DNA of 64,000 bases from JANLTP01 sp031363055 (GCA_031363055.1 JANLTP010000079.1:24164-88163); one strand, 5' to 3'. Shown: positions 8,459 through 16,923, counted from the first letter of the stretch. The notes: generated by a model from the letters alone, not told the origin. Made by a program: numbers and translations.

Positions 8459-9155
8459 ACGAAGCGAACAGACCGCATTTCTGCTGCATTCAATACCGTA
8501 TCGGGAAACCAGCCTTATTGTCGATCTGTTTACTCGCGAGCATGGCCGCATAGCGGCGGTTGCAAAAGGGGCGCGCAGGCGTCAGTCGGCTTTGCGCCCG
8601 GTGCTGATGTCGTTCCAGCCGATTCGCGTCATCCTCAGCGGTCGCAATGAGCTGCGCAACCTGATCGGTGCTGAATGGTCAGGTGGCATGGTGGCACCCG
8701 ATGGTGACGCGCTGATCTGCAGTTTCTACATGAATGAATTGCTGATCAAGCTGCTGGCGCGCGAGGATCCGCACCCGCAGCTTTTTGACGCCTATTGCCA
8801 GGCCTTGAACGCGTTCGCCGCCGCCGCTTCCCTGGATGCGACCTTGCGAATTTTTGAATGGCATCTACTGCGTGAAATCGGCTATGCACCCGATTTGCGC
8901 CTGGATGCAGCGGGTGCGCAGATTGCTGCTGACAACTCTTATCGCTGGATACCGAACGCCGGGTTCATGGTCAGCGAACCGGACGACGGCTCGTCGGTCA
9001 CCGGTGCAACCTTGCATGACCTCTCCAGCGGACAGTTCCAGAGTTCGCTGGCTCGCCAACAAGCCAAGGTTTTGACCCGTACAATCATCAGCCATCACCT
9101 CAATGGTGCGCCGATTCATTCGCGCCAGATTCTCATTGACTTGCAGAAACTTTAA
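8445..9155 (+). CDS. recO: DNA repair protein RecO
   Basis: Recombination mediator of the RecFOR pathway that helps load RecA on SSB-coated DNA. The 236-residue protein begins with the OB-fold pattern (TAFLLHSIPYRETSLIVDLF, then GRIAAVAKGARR) and has the helical C-terminal part; no zinc-finger cysteines are seen, as in many proteobacterial RecO. The ATG lies inside the era 3' end. It ends CTTTAA, immediately followed by an ATG that starts a chain of duplicated starts leading to pdxJ. Confidence 0.92.
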   Translation: MVTNERSEQTAFLLHSIPYRETSLIVDLFTREHGRIAAVAKGARRRQSALRPVLMSFQPIRVILSGRNELRNLIGAEWSGGMVAPDGDALICSFYMNELLIKLLAREDPHPQLFDAYCQALNAFAAAASLDATLRIFEWHLLREIGYAPDLRLDAAGAQIAADNSYRWIPNAGFMVSEPDDGSSVTGATLHDLSSGQFQSSLARQQAKVLTRTIISHHLNGAPIHSRQILIDLQKL

Positions 9156-9201
9156 ATGATCAAAAAGCGTTTTAAATGATTGAACAGAAACTTTAAATGA
9201 T
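9144..9201 (+). repeat. Triplicated recO-stop/pdxJ-start junction with two micro-ORFs
   Basis: The decamer tttaaatgat occurs at 9151, 9171 and 9192, and the 17-mer cagaaactttaaatgat at both 9144 and 9185. The recO TAA (9153-9155) abuts ATG 9156, which opens MIKKRFK ending in TGA at 9177-9179. That stop overlaps ATG 9176, which opens MIEQKL ending in TAA at 9194-9196, directly before the pdxJ ATG at 9197. Confidence 0.92.
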
Positions 9202-9952
9202 TGAACTCGGTGTCAATATTGACCATGTGGCCTCAGTACGGCAGGCGCGCCGCACCTATGAGCCGGACCCGGTGTGGGCCGCCGTCGAAGCGCATCTCGG
9301 CGGTGCTGACGGCATTACCGTGCATTTGCGCGAAGATCGTCGGCATATCCAGGACGATGACGTCAGACGACTACGTGAACTGACGCATATCAAGCTCAAT
9401 CTCGAGATGGCGGCGACCAGCGAAATGGTCAAGATGGCGCTGGCGCTGAAACCTGAAATGGCCATGCTCGTGCCCGAGGGCCGACACGAGGTCACGACCG
9501 AAGGCGGCCTGGACGTAGCGGGACAACGTCGATCGTTGCGCAAGGTGATTCAGCGCTTGGCCGATGCCGGCATCAATACCAGTGTGTTTATCGATGCTGA
9601 CCTCAAACAGGTCGAGGCGGCACAATCGATCGGTGTGTCGGTCTGCGAGATTCACACCGGTCCGTATGCGCATGCGTTTCACGAGCTTGGGCGTGATGCC
9701 GAACGTCCAGCCGTACGCGCCGAACTGGAAAGAATCGCACTCGCCGGCGCGGCGGTGCGGGCTGCCGGCATGCGCTTTAACGCCGGTCACGCCTTGAACT
9801 ACTTCAACGTGCAACCGGTGGCGGCCATGACCGGCGTACGCGAGTTGCATATCGGTCACGCCATTGTGTCGCGAGCCGTTTTTGTCGGCATGCGCGACGC
9901 GGTACGGGAAATGAAGCGGCTGATTCGCGAAGGCGCGCAGACCGGTTCCTGA
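9197..9952 (+). CDS. pdxJ: Pyridoxine 5'-phosphate synthase (PdxJ)
   Basis: TIM-barrel enzyme that condenses 3-amino-1-hydroxyacetone 1-phosphate with 1-deoxy-D-xylulose 5-phosphate to pyridoxine phosphate. The 251-residue protein has the expected N-terminus (IELGVNIDHVASVRQARRT), the HLREDRRHI loop, KLNLEMA, and the C-terminal ELHIGHAIVSRAVF phosphate-binding region. The start is the third copy of a duplicated start region. acpS begins one base after the stop, the conserved pdxJ-acpS pairing. Confidence 0.97.
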   Translation: MIELGVNIDHVASVRQARRTYEPDPVWAAVEAHLGGADGITVHLREDRRHIQDDDVRRLRELTHIKLNLEMAATSEMVKMALALKPEMAMLVPEGRHEVTTEGGLDVAGQRRSLRKVIQRLADAGINTSVFIDADLKQVEAAQSIGVSVCEIHTGPYAHAFHELGRDAERPAVRAELERIALAGAAVRAAGMRFNAGHALNYFNVQPVAAMTGVRELHIGHAIVSRAVFVGMRDAVREMKRLIREGAQTGS

Positions 9953-9953
9953 C

Positions 9954-10418
9954 ATGATCTACGGCATCGGCACCGACATCGTACTGATTGCGCGCATCGA
10001 CACCTTGATCCAGAAATGGGGTGATCGTTTCCCGCGACGCGTGCTCGGGCCGGACGAATTACGTGAATATGAACGCAGGCGCTCGCGTGGCACCCATGGC
10101 GCTGGTTATGCCTGTCGCTATCTGGCCAAACGGTTCGCGGCCAAGGAGGCATTTTCGAAAGCGCTGGGCCTCGGGCTGCGTGCACCCATGACCTTGTTGT
10201 CGCTGCAGATCCTGAATAATCCGCGCGGCCAACCGATAGCGCATGCGCGCAAGGAGTTGGCCGGCTATCTCGCCGAACGCGGACTGAGCTGGCATGTTTC
10301 GTTGAGCGATGAGATCGACAGCGCGGTGGCCTTCGTAGTTATCGAACAGAAAAACGAACACATAACCGAACGTACAAGCGAGCATACAAGCGAACAGAAA
10401 GAAGAGCCTAATGAATAA
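9954..10418 (+). CDS. acpS: Holo-[acyl-carrier-protein] synthase (AcpS) with repeat tail
   Basis: Transfers the 4'-phosphopantetheine arm of CoA to the serine of apo-ACP. The N-terminal GIGTDIVLIARI (Mg-binding Asp8) and RFAAKEAFSKALG (catalytic Glu) motifs are present. The conserved domain ends near AVAFVVIEQ (about residue 131). The remaining 23 residues are a tetrapeptide repeat from a 12-bp tandem array, so the protein is 154 residues instead of about 125-130. The last 8 bp overlap nagZ. Catalysis should be unaffected by the tail. Confidence 0.94.
   Translation: MIYGIGTDIVLIARIDTLIQKWGDRFPRRVLGPDELREYERRRSRGTHGAGYACRYLAKRFAAKEAFSKALGLGLRAPMTLLSLQILNNPRGQPIAHARKELAGYLAERGLSWHVSLSDEIDSAVAFVVIEQKNEHITERTSEHTSEQKEEPNE
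10344..10403 (+). repeat. Five-copy 12-bp repeat encoding the AcpS tail
   Basis: Five consecutive 12-bp units starting at 10344, 10356, 10368, 10380 and 10392, typified by gaacgtacaagc, encode EQKN, EHIT, ERTS, EHTS and EQKE. The frame is kept because the unit is a multiple of three. Confidence 0.92.
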
Positions 10419-11367
10419 GAACTCCTTGCAGCTCGGTCCGCTCATCGTTGACGTTACCGGATTAGCGTTGAATGATGCCGACCGCAAGCGCCTGACGCAT
10501 CCGCTGGTCGGTGGGGTGGTGTTGTTCGCCCGCAATTTTGAGTCGAAGCGGCAGGTTACCCAACTGTGCGCAGAGATCCGGGCACTACGCAGCCCGAGAC
10601 TGTTGGTCTGCGTCGACCATGAGGGCGGTCGAGTACAGCGATTTCGCAAGGGATTTACCGAGATTCCGCCGATGCGTGATCTCGGTGCCATGTGGGATTT
10701 TGATGTGCTCGGCGCCTGCAAGCGGGCAACCGAACTAGGCCAGATCATCGGACGCGAACTCGGCGAAGTGGGTGTCGACCTGAGCTTTACGCCCGTGCTT
10801 GATCTGGACTACGGGTCAGCCAGTGTGATTGGTGATCGCGCATTGCATAACGATGCTCGTGTGGTCGCCATGCTGGCGCGCAGCTTGACGCACGGATTGC
10901 TGCTGTCTGGAATGGCGAACTGCGGCAAACATTTCCCGGGTCATGGTTTTGCGCATGCCGACTCGCACTATGACTTGCCGATCGACGAGCGCCCGCAGAA
11001 GCTGCTGCTCGATGAAGATGGCGCGCCCTATGCCTGGATGGGCGAAACCTTGACCGCGGTCATGCCGGCCCATGTCGTGTACCCGGAGGTTGACCGCAAG
11101 TCGGCCGGCTTTTCAAGAATCTGGCTGCAGGACATTTTGCGCAAACGGCTGGGCTTCAGCGGGCTGATTTTCTCAGACGACTTGTGTATGGAGGCGGCGG
11201 CGGTCGCCGGCAACATCCACCAGCGCAGCCGGGCGGCCTTGAGCGCTGGTTGTGACATGGCGCTGGTCTGCAATCGCGCCGATCTGGTCGACGAGTTGTT
11301 GGGCAAGCTGCAATGGAAGGCCGGGCCGCACTTTGACCATCGTCTGCGCCGCATGTTTTTGCGATGA
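10411..11367 (+). CDS. nagZ: Beta-N-acetylhexosaminidase NagZ
   Basis: Cytoplasmic glycoside hydrolase family 3 enzyme that removes GlcNAc from 1,6-anhydro-muropeptides in peptidoglycan recycling. The 318-residue TIM barrel has VDHEGGRVQRF (68-78), the loop motif KHFPGHG (173-179) with the catalytic His, and the nucleophile Asp in FSDDLCM (254-260). The start lies 8 bp inside acpS, an operon-like overlap. No signal peptide, as expected for the Gram-negative form. Confidence 0.94.
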   Translation: MNKNSLQLGPLIVDVTGLALNDADRKRLTHPLVGGVVLFARNFESKRQVTQLCAEIRALRSPRLLVCVDHEGGRVQRFRKGFTEIPPMRDLGAMWDFDVLGACKRATELGQIIGRELGEVGVDLSFTPVLDLDYGSASVIGDRALHNDARVVAMLARSLTHGLLLSGMANCGKHFPGHGFAHADSHYDLPIDERPQKLLLDEDGAPYAWMGETLTAVMPAHVVYPEVDRKSAGFSRIWLQDILRKRLGFSGLIFSDDLCMEAAAVAGNIHQRSRAALSAGCDMALVCNRADLVDELLGKLQWKAGPHFDHRLRRMFLR

Positions 11368-11399
11368 CGGCCAGGATTGCCGAGCTTTGACAACCGATT

Positions 11400-11427
11400 C
11401 ATGACGACAGAGCCATGACGACAGAGC
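11400..11427 (+). repeat. Exact 14-bp tandem duplication across the uvrC start
   Basis: The 14-mer catgacgacagagc occurs twice back to back (11400-11413, 11414-11427). The first ATG (11401) opens MTTEP and stops at TGA 11416-11418, overlapping the second ATG (11415), which is the uvrC start. Confidence 0.93.
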
Positions 11428-13439
11428 TTCCTGAGCCGGGCGATGCTACGCAGGACTTGAAGGCCTACATCAGTCGTTTGCCGAACCGTCCAGGGGTCTA
11501 CCGGATGATCGGCGAGGCCGAGGTTCTGCTCTACGTCGGCAAGGCACGCAGCCTGAAAAAGCGTGTTTCCTCGTACTTTCAAAAGACGCCTGGCAGCCCA
11601 CGCATTGCGCATATGGTTGCCCGCATCACCCGTATTGATACGACCGTCACGCGTTCCGAAGCCGAGGCGTTGTTGCTCGAGAGCAATCTCATCAAGACCC
11701 AGCAGCCGCGCTACAACATTGTCTTTCGCGATGACAAGTCTTACCCGTATCTGAAGCTGACCGGGCACGCCTTTCCGCGGGTTGCTTATTATCGCGGCGC
11801 GGTCGATCGCAAAAGCCAGTACTTTGGGCCGTATCCGAGCGCCTGGGCCGTCAAGGAGAGTATTCAGGTTCTGCAAAAAGTCTTTCGATTGCGATCCTGC
11901 GAGGACTCGGTGTTCTCGAACCGTTCGCGTCCCTGTCTTTTGCATCAGATCGATCGTTGCAGCGCGCCTTGTGTCGCTGCGCTCAGTGTCGAAGCTTATG
12001 CTGGCGATGTCGACCGTGCCGCGCGATTCCTGCGCGGCGAACACAAATCGGTGCTCGACGACTTGAATGCACAAATGATGCTCGCCTCGGATGACTTGCG
12101 ATTCGAGGAGGCGGCGGTCTTGCGCAATCGAATCAGTGCGCTGTCGCGGGTGCTGCAGCAACAGACCATGGAGACCGGCAATGACGCCGACGCGGATATC
12201 ATTGCAGTGGCTGCGAAGGGTGGTCGGATCTGCGTGAACCTGGCCATGGTTCGAGGCGGGCGCCATCTGGGCGACAAGGCCTACTTCCCGCGTCATGCAG
12301 ATGACAATGACGAGCCCGAGACGATCAGCGAAATTTTGCAATCATTCGTGACTCAGCATTACGATGGACTTTTTATTCCAGCCACTTTGATTGCTAACGG
12401 TGACTTGGGCGAAAGTGCCGAAGAGGGCGCCGATGGGTCGCCTGTGAATGCAATCCTGGAACTGCTGCAAATGCGAGCCGGGCATCCGGTTTTGTGGGTG
12501 CAAGGCGCGCAAGGGATCCGGCGTAAATGGCTGGATCAGGCGCTGCAAAATGCCCAGATCGCCTTGGCGCGTTTGCTCTCCGAGGAAGGATCGCAAAAAG
12601 CCCGTACTCGCGAATTGGCTCAGGTACTGAATCTGGACGATGAATTCGATCTGGATCAATTGCGCATCGAGTGCTTTGATATCAGCCACACGATGGGTGA
12701 GGCGACCCAGGCCTCCTGCGTGGTGTATCAGCATCACACCATGCAACGCGGTGAGTACCGGCGCTTCAACATTGAGGGCATTACCGGCGGCGACGATTAC
12801 GCGGCAATGCGCCAGGTGTTAACCCGGCGGTATGAAAAAATTTCCCAGTCGGAAAAGCTTGCTCAACCGGAGCCGCTTACCGAGTCCGAGACGCTTGAAA
12901 GTCCCTCGCCTGAACGGACTGCCTTACCAGATAGTGAGCCGGTAGTGCCCGTTGCTGATCCCGAATTGCCGCGCGTCGGCGTCGAGCCGCGCCGCATACC
13001 CGATCTGGTTTTGGTCGATGGAGGCAAGGGCCAGGTCGAAATCGCACGTCAGGTCTTTACCGAACTCGGCCTGGATCCATCGATTCTGGTCGGCGTTGCG
13101 AAGGGCGAGGGCCGCAAGGTCGGTTTGGAAACCTTGCTGTTTGCCGACGATCGGTCAGCGCTCGAATTGGGTCTGGATTCGGCTGCGCTCATGCTGGTCG
13201 CGCAGATTCGCGATGAGGCGCATCGCTTCGCGATTACCGGAATGCGCGCGAAGCGGGCCAAGACACGGCAGGTGTCGGCGCTGGAAGAAATTGATGGTAT
13301 TGGTGCCAAGAAACGCCAGCGTTTGCTGGCCCGCTTTGGCGGATTGCGTGGCATTATGTCGGCCAGCGTCGAGGACCTGACTACGGTTGAGGGTGTATCG
13401 CAAACGCTGGCGCAAGAAATTTACCGTCGATTGCACTGA
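11415..13439 (+). CDS. uvrC: UvrABC nuclease subunit C
   Basis: Makes both incisions in nucleotide excision repair. In order: GIY-YIG domain (NRPGVYRM ... LLYVGKARSLKKR, about 20-95), a Cys-rich segment near 165-185 (HQIDRCSAPC), UVR helix pair (about 210-250), the RNase H-like domain beginning near ECFDISHTMGE and continuing with PDLVLVDGGKGQV, and C-terminal helix-hairpin-helix motifs (EIDGIGAKKRQRLL). At 674 residues it is about 60 longer than typical. Much of the excess is a Ser/Glu/Pro-rich insertion at about residues 477-520, made of 18-bp repeats between TRRYEK and RRIPDLVL. Confidence 0.96.
   Translation: MTTELPEPGDATQDLKAYISRLPNRPGVYRMIGEAEVLLYVGKARSLKKRVSSYFQKTPGSPRIAHMVARITRIDTTVTRSEAEALLLESNLIKTQQPRYNIVFRDDKSYPYLKLTGHAFPRVAYYRGAVDRKSQYFGPYPSAWAVKESIQVLQKVFRLRSCEDSVFSNRSRPCLLHQIDRCSAPCVAALSVEAYAGDVDRAARFLRGEHKSVLDDLNAQMMLASDDLRFEEAAVLRNRISALSRVLQQQTMETGNDADADIIAVAAKGGRICVNLAMVRGGRHLGDKAYFPRHADDNDEPETISEILQSFVTQHYDGLFIPATLIANGDLGESAEEGADGSPVNAILELLQMRAGHPVLWVQGAQGIRRKWLDQALQNAQIALARLLSEEGSQKARTRELAQVLNLDDEFDLDQLRIECFDISHTMGEATQASCVVYQHHTMQRGEYRRFNIEGITGGDDYAAMRQVLTRRYEKISQSEKLAQPEPLTESETLESPSPERTALPDSEPVVPVADPELPRVGVEPRRIPDLVLVDGGKGQVEIARQVFTELGLDPSILVGVAKGEGRKVGLETLLFADDRSALELGLDSAALMLVAQIRDEAHRFAITGMRAKRAKTRQVSALEEIDGIGAKKRQRLLARFGGLRGIMSASVEDLTTVEGVSQTLAQEIYRRLH
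12849..12920 (+). repeat. Degenerate 18-bp repeats inserted in uvrC
   Basis: Four degenerate 18-bp units from 12849, 12867, 12885 and 12903 encode hexapeptides SEKLAQ, PEPLTE, SETLES and PSPERT. They form an in-frame insertion inside the C-terminal nuclease region. Confidence 0.7.
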
Positions 13440-13463
13440 TCCGATGCCGCAGAAACTTCGTCC

Positions 13464-14030
13464 ATGTTGAATATCCCGAATCTGCTCACCTGGAGCAGGC
13501 TGTTGGCCATTCCGCTACTCGTGCTGGTTCATTTTCTCCCTTGGCAACGACCGACCATCAATCTGGTGGCAACCATCATCTTCGTGGCGGCCGCGCTGAC
13601 CGACTGGCTGGATGGCTGGTTGGCGAGACGGCTCGGACAAACATCGGCGTTCGGAGCCTTTCTAGACCCGGTCGCCGACAAGCTCATCGTATGCTCGGCG
13701 CTGGTCCTGCTGGTGCAACTGGACCGGGTTGATGCGCTGATTGCGCTGATCATTATCGGGCGTGAGATTGCCGTCTCGGCGTTGCGCGAGTGGATGGCAA
13801 CCATGGGTGAGCGTGCCGGCGTTGCGGTGCACTCGATCGGCAAATTCAAGACCGCCGCGCAGTTGGTCGCCATTCCCATGCTGCTCTACGACGATCGACT
13901 ATTCGGCATCATCGATTGTCGTGCGATCGGCAGAGTGCTGATTGTTGTCGCCGCGTTGCTGACAGTCTGGTCGATGTTTTATTATCTGAAGCGCGCCTGG
14001 CCGTTACTTCAAAACTCGGCACGCCCGTGA
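13464..14030 (+). CDS. pgsA: CDP-diacylglycerol-glycerol-3-phosphate 3-phosphatidyltransferase
   Basis: Inner-membrane enzyme making phosphatidylglycerol phosphate from CDP-diacylglycerol and glycerol 3-phosphate. The 188-residue polytopic protein starts NIPNLLTWSRLLAIP and carries the complete CDP-alcohol phosphotransferase motif D50-G51...A54-R55...G64...D68...D72. It follows uvrC and precedes tRNA-Gly and tRNA-Cys, the order known from E. coli uvrC-pgsA-glyW-cysT. Confidence 0.96.
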   Translation: MLNIPNLLTWSRLLAIPLLVLVHFLPWQRPTINLVATIIFVAAALTDWLDGWLARRLGQTSAFGAFLDPVADKLIVCSALVLLVQLDRVDALIALIIIGREIAVSALREWMATMGERAGVAVHSIGKFKTAAQLVAIPMLLYDDRLFGIIDCRAIGRVLIVVAALLTVWSMFYYLKRAWPLLQNSARP

Positions 14031-14055
14031 GCCTTCGATTCTGGCAGGCCCCCGT

Positions 14056-14083
14056 TTGACAGCCGGATGCGCTCGTCTATAAT
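14056..14083 (+). promoter_or_regulatory. Consensus sigma-70 promoter for the tRNA genes
   Basis: TTGACA (14056-14061) and TATAAT (14078-14083), both perfect, are separated by 16 bp. Transcription is predicted to start near 14090, about 45 nt before tRNA-Gly, and probably also serves tRNA-Cys. It is the strongest promoter match found in the window. Confidence 0.88.
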
Positions 14084-14134
14084 CCGGCTTCGTTTGCATC
14101 AGGATCAACGCGTGCAGACGAAAGCTCCGGATAA

Positions 14135-14210
14135 GCGGGAGTAGCTCAGTTGGTAGAGCGCAACCTTGCCAAGGTTGAGGTCGAGAGTTCGAGACTCTTC
14201 TCCCGCTCCA
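14135..14210 (+). tRNA. tRNA-Gly (anticodon GCC)
   Basis: 76 nt with encoded CCA. The acceptor arms gcgggag and ctcccgc pair; the D-arm tagctcagttggtagagc is canonical; anticodon stem caacc/ggttg closes loop ttgccaa with GCC at 14168-14170; T-arm gagagttcgagactctt. No intron or mismatch. Confidence 0.97.
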
Positions 14211-14333
14211 AATCCTGTTCAAGGGAGGCTCAGCTTCCCTTTTGTTTTTCCTGGAGCGAGTTGTCCGGTGACCACCATTCAACGAGCACCGCAGGGTGAG
14301 CGTGAATGCGGTTCAGGTGAATGCCAAATAGCG

Positions 14334-14407
14334 GGCGGGGTGGCAGAGTGGTCATGCAGCGGCCTGCAAAGCCGTCTACGCCGGTTCGATTCCGACCCCC
14401 GCCTCCA
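14334..14407 (+). tRNA. tRNA-Cys (anticodon GCA)
   Basis: 74 nt with encoded CCA. Acceptor ggcgggg pairs with ccccgcc; anticodon stem gcggc/gccgt closes loop ctgcaaa with GCA at 14366-14368; the T-loop ttcgatt is normal. It lies 124 bp downstream of tRNA-Gly on the same strand. Confidence 0.97.
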
Positions 14408-14447
14408 TCATTGCGACGAAATTCCCGGCGCTTTGCATCACCCCGGC

Positions 14448-15230
14448 TCATTCGCTCAAATAGGGTTTGATCCAGTTCAGACCGGCAGAGGTAGCCGCGC
14501 GTGGTCGGTACTCGCAACCGATCCAGCCTTTGTAGCCGACTTCGTCAATCAAATTGAACAGATACGGATAGTTGATTTCACCGATGTCGGGTTCCTGGCG
14601 CTCGGGCACGCCGGCAATTTGAATATGTCCGACGTTGGCGATGTACTGCTTGAGCTTCATCGCGAGGTCGCCTTCGACGATCTGGCAATGATAAAAATCC
14701 ATCTGGACCTTTAGATTCGGCGCGCCGACTTCTTTGCAAATCTGATGCGCCTCATCCTGGCGATTGATAAAGAAGCCAGCAATATCGCGGGTATTGATGG
14801 GCTCGATCACCACTGTCACACCCAAGGTTTTGGCCTGGCTCGCTGCATAGTCGAGATTGCTCAGATAAGTCGCTCGATGCGCTGGCCGTGAGTCTCCGGG
14901 TTTGATCAGGCCGGCCATGACATGCAGGCGGTCGTTGCCCAAAGCCGCCGTGTATTCAAGCGCTTTGGCAATCGACGCCCGGAATTCAGACTCTCGCCCC
15001 GGCAGGCTGGCCAGTCCACGCTCGCCATTCACAAAGTCGCCGGCGGGGGCGTTAAACAGCGCCTGCGTCAGCCCATGTTCCTGCAATTGGCGCTTGATGT
15101 CACTGGCTGCGAAATCATAAGGGAACAAAAATTCGACACCGCGAAAGCCATCCTTGCGCGCCGCCGCGAAGCGATCGAGAAAGGCGTGCTCCTGATACAT
15201 CATCGAGAGATTGGCGGCAAATTTCGGCAT
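14448..15230 (-). CDS. otnI: 2-oxo-tetronate isomerase / hydroxypyruvate isomerase family (OtnI-like)
   Basis: A 260-residue xylose-isomerase-like TIM barrel starting MPKFAANLSMMYQE, the N-terminus usual for the Hyi/OtnI family. Metal-binding acidic and His residues are visible in VIEPINTRD, MDFYHCQ, HIQIAGVPER and GCEYRP. In characterised tetronate (threonate/erythronate) pathways OtnI interconverts 2-oxo- and 3-oxo-tetronate. The class II aldolase and dehydrogenase next door on the same strand favour that role over hydroxypyruvate isomerase. Substrate is inferred. Confidence 0.8.
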   Translation of the reverse strand: MPKFAANLSMMYQEHAFLDRFAAARKDGFRGVEFLFPYDFAASDIKRQLQEHGLTQALFNAPAGDFVNGERGLASLPGRESEFRASIAKALEYTAALGNDRLHVMAGLIKPGDSRPAHRATYLSNLDYAASQAKTLGVTVVIEPINTRDIAGFFINRQDEAHQICKEVGAPNLKVQMDFYHCQIVEGDLAMKLKQYIANVGHIQIAGVPERQEPDIGEINYPYLFNLIDEVGYKGWIGCEYRPRAATSAGLNWIKPYLSE

Positions 15231-15350
15231 GATTCACTCCGTTAGCAAGGTAGAACGCAATAGGTCATCGTGACCACGTGATGGTCGATTAAAAATTGGC
15301 GCGCGCACAGGCACGAGCAGAGCGCACAGGTACGATTTGACCGCATCGAA

Positions 15351-16007
15351 CTACCACGGTGCGCCGAAGCTCGAACGCAGCTCATCAAGTTGGGCTGAGC
15401 TCAGTGGCTCGATATTGCGGCCGCTCAAGAGCCAGATTCGGGCTGTTGCCTCAAGTTCTTCCAGCACAGCCATGGCTTGGGCTAGCGTCTTGTGCCAGAC
15501 GTTGGGTCCCAGCCGATCGAGCATGACGGCATGCAAAGGTTTGCCAATCTGTTCGGCCAGCGCGATGCGAGTTGCGACCAGTTCCGCGACCTTTGGATCG
15601 CCGGGGCGATGGTAGGGAATCAGCGGTACATGGCCGACCTTCATGACGAAGTAGGGTGTTATCGGCGGCAAGATATCGCCCGGCGTCCAGACCCCCGCCA
15701 GGCTCAGCGCAACCAGATGCGTCGAATGAGTATGTATGACGCAGCCTGCCGCCGGCGCCGACTCATAGATCTTGCGATGCAAGGCGAGTGTTTTGCTTGC
15801 CGGATCGCCACTGAGCTGCTGACCCGAGAGTGCAACCTTCGCCAGACGCGACGGGTCGAGAAATCCGAGGCAGGCATCGGTCGGCGTGATCAGATACCCA
15901 TCGTTTAAGCGCTGGCTGATGTTGCCCGCTGTGGCATGGACATAACCGCGGTTAAAAAGGCTTTCGCCAACCCGCGCCATTTCATCGCGAGCCTGGTCCT
16001 CATTCAT
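15351..16007 (-). CDS. otnC: 3-oxo-tetronate 4-phosphate decarboxylase (OtnC-like class II aldolase)
   Basis: A 218-residue class II aldolase/adducin fold protein. It has ATAGNIS (substrate loop), IHTHSTHLV (zinc-binding His pair) and downstream LDRLGPNVW, all typical of OtnC. The family decarboxylates 3-oxo-tetronate 4-phosphate to dihydroxyacetone phosphate. The ATG at 16007 overlaps the ltnD stop by 8 bp; a longer frame to 16229 lies inside ltnD and is rejected. The kinase that would make its substrate (OtnK) is not in this window. Confidence 0.82.
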   Translation of the reverse strand: MNEDQARDEMARVGESLFNRGYVHATAGNISQRLNDGYLITPTDACLGFLDPSRLAKVALSGQQLSGDPASKTLALHRKIYESAPAAGCVIHTHSTHLVALSLAGVWTPGDILPPITPYFVMKVGHVPLIPYHRPGDPKVAELVATRIALAEQIGKPLHAVMLDRLGPNVWHKTLAQAMAVLEELEATARIWLLSGRNIEPLSSAQLDELRSSFGAPW

Positions 16008-16923
16008 CGGCGTGAGCCTGTGGCAAAGTGATGCCCGGAAAAATCTTGATGACGGCGCTATCGTCCTCGGCACCGTAACCCGCGCTCGATGCGTGCATGA
16101 ACATTTGATGAGCCGTGGCCGCCATCGGCAGTGGAAATTTGCTGGCGCGGCCGGTATCGAGCACGAGGCCCAGGTCCTTGACAAATATGTCGACGGCCGA
16201 GCTCGGCGTGTAGTCGGCCGCGACGACATGGGACATGCGATTCTCGAACATCCAACTGTTGCCGGCGCTGTGGGTGATGACCTCGTAGAGATCGGCCGGC
16301 GCTACCCCCTCCCGGATTCCCAGCGCCATGGCTTCGGCGGCAGCCGCAATATGTACGCAGGCGAGCAGTTGATTGATGATCTTGACTTTGCTGCCAGCGC
16401 CAGCCTTGTCGCCGAGTCGGTACACCTTGGCTGACAGCGCTTCGAGCACCGGATTGCACAGTGCGTAGGCGGCGTTGCGGCCAGCGGTCATCATCGTCAG
16501 TTCACCGTTAGCGGCCCGTTTGGCGCCGCCGGAGATCGGTGCGTCGAGATACTCGGCGCCAATTGCCTGGATCTTGCCTTCCAGTGCCATGCTGAAGGCT
16601 GGTGGCACCGTTGAACACATGACAAACACTTTGCCGGCGCTAAGCGCAGGTAGCGCACCTTGCTCGCCGAATAACAGCGCCTCGGTCTGCTGCGCGTTGA
16701 CGACCACCGAGAGAATCACGTCGCTTTGGCGTGTTGCCTCGATGACCGAAGGGCAGGCGACACCGCCACCGGCTACAAAGCGCTGGACGACGTCGGCGCG
16801 AAGATCGAATACGTGCGGTATGGCGCCGGCTCTTCGCAGGCTTTCGGCCATGCCAAAGCCCATCGCGCCCAGGCCGATGACGGCGACGCGGACTGATGAG
16901 AGATCGGGTTTGGATGAGTTCAT
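16000..16923 (-). CDS. ltnD: L-threonate dehydrogenase / 3-hydroxyisobutyrate dehydrogenase family
   Basis: A 307-residue NAD-dependent beta-hydroxyacid dehydrogenase. The Rossmann motif GLGAMGFGMA is at about 18-27, the substrate-binding DAPISGGAKRA at about 127-137 and the catalytic Lys in AGSKVKIINQLL. It is first in the minus-strand trio with otnC and otnI, where LtnD oxidises L-threonate to 2-oxo-tetronate in known pathways. The trio lies between tRNA-Cys and tRNA-Leu. The family call is firm; the exact substrate is inferred from neighbours. Confidence 0.82.
   Translation of the reverse strand: MNSSKPDLSSVRVAVIGLGAMGFGMAESLRRAGAIPHVFDLRADVVQRFVAGGGVACPSVIEATRQSDVILSVVVNAQQTEALLFGEQGALPALSAGKVFVMCSTVPPAFSMALEGKIQAIGAEYLDAPISGGAKRAANGELTMMTAGRNAAYALCNPVLEALSAKVYRLGDKAGAGSKVKIINQLLACVHIAAAAEAMALGIREGVAPADLYEVITHSAGNSWMFENRMSHVVAADYTPSSAVDIFVKDLGLVLDTGRASKFPLPMAATAHQMFMHASSAGYGAEDDSAVIKIFPGITLPQAHADE

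Noticed and set aside
7244..8551. 435-residue minus-strand open frame
   Set aside because: Antisense to rnc and era, which are unambiguous; no recognisable motif.
11028..12341. 437-residue minus-strand open frame
   Set aside because: Antisense to nagZ and uvrC; no domain or start signal.
14448..16923. otn cassette as a tRNA-integrated genomic island
   Set aside because: No integrase, transposase or tRNA-end direct repeat was found; insertion is suggested only by synteny.
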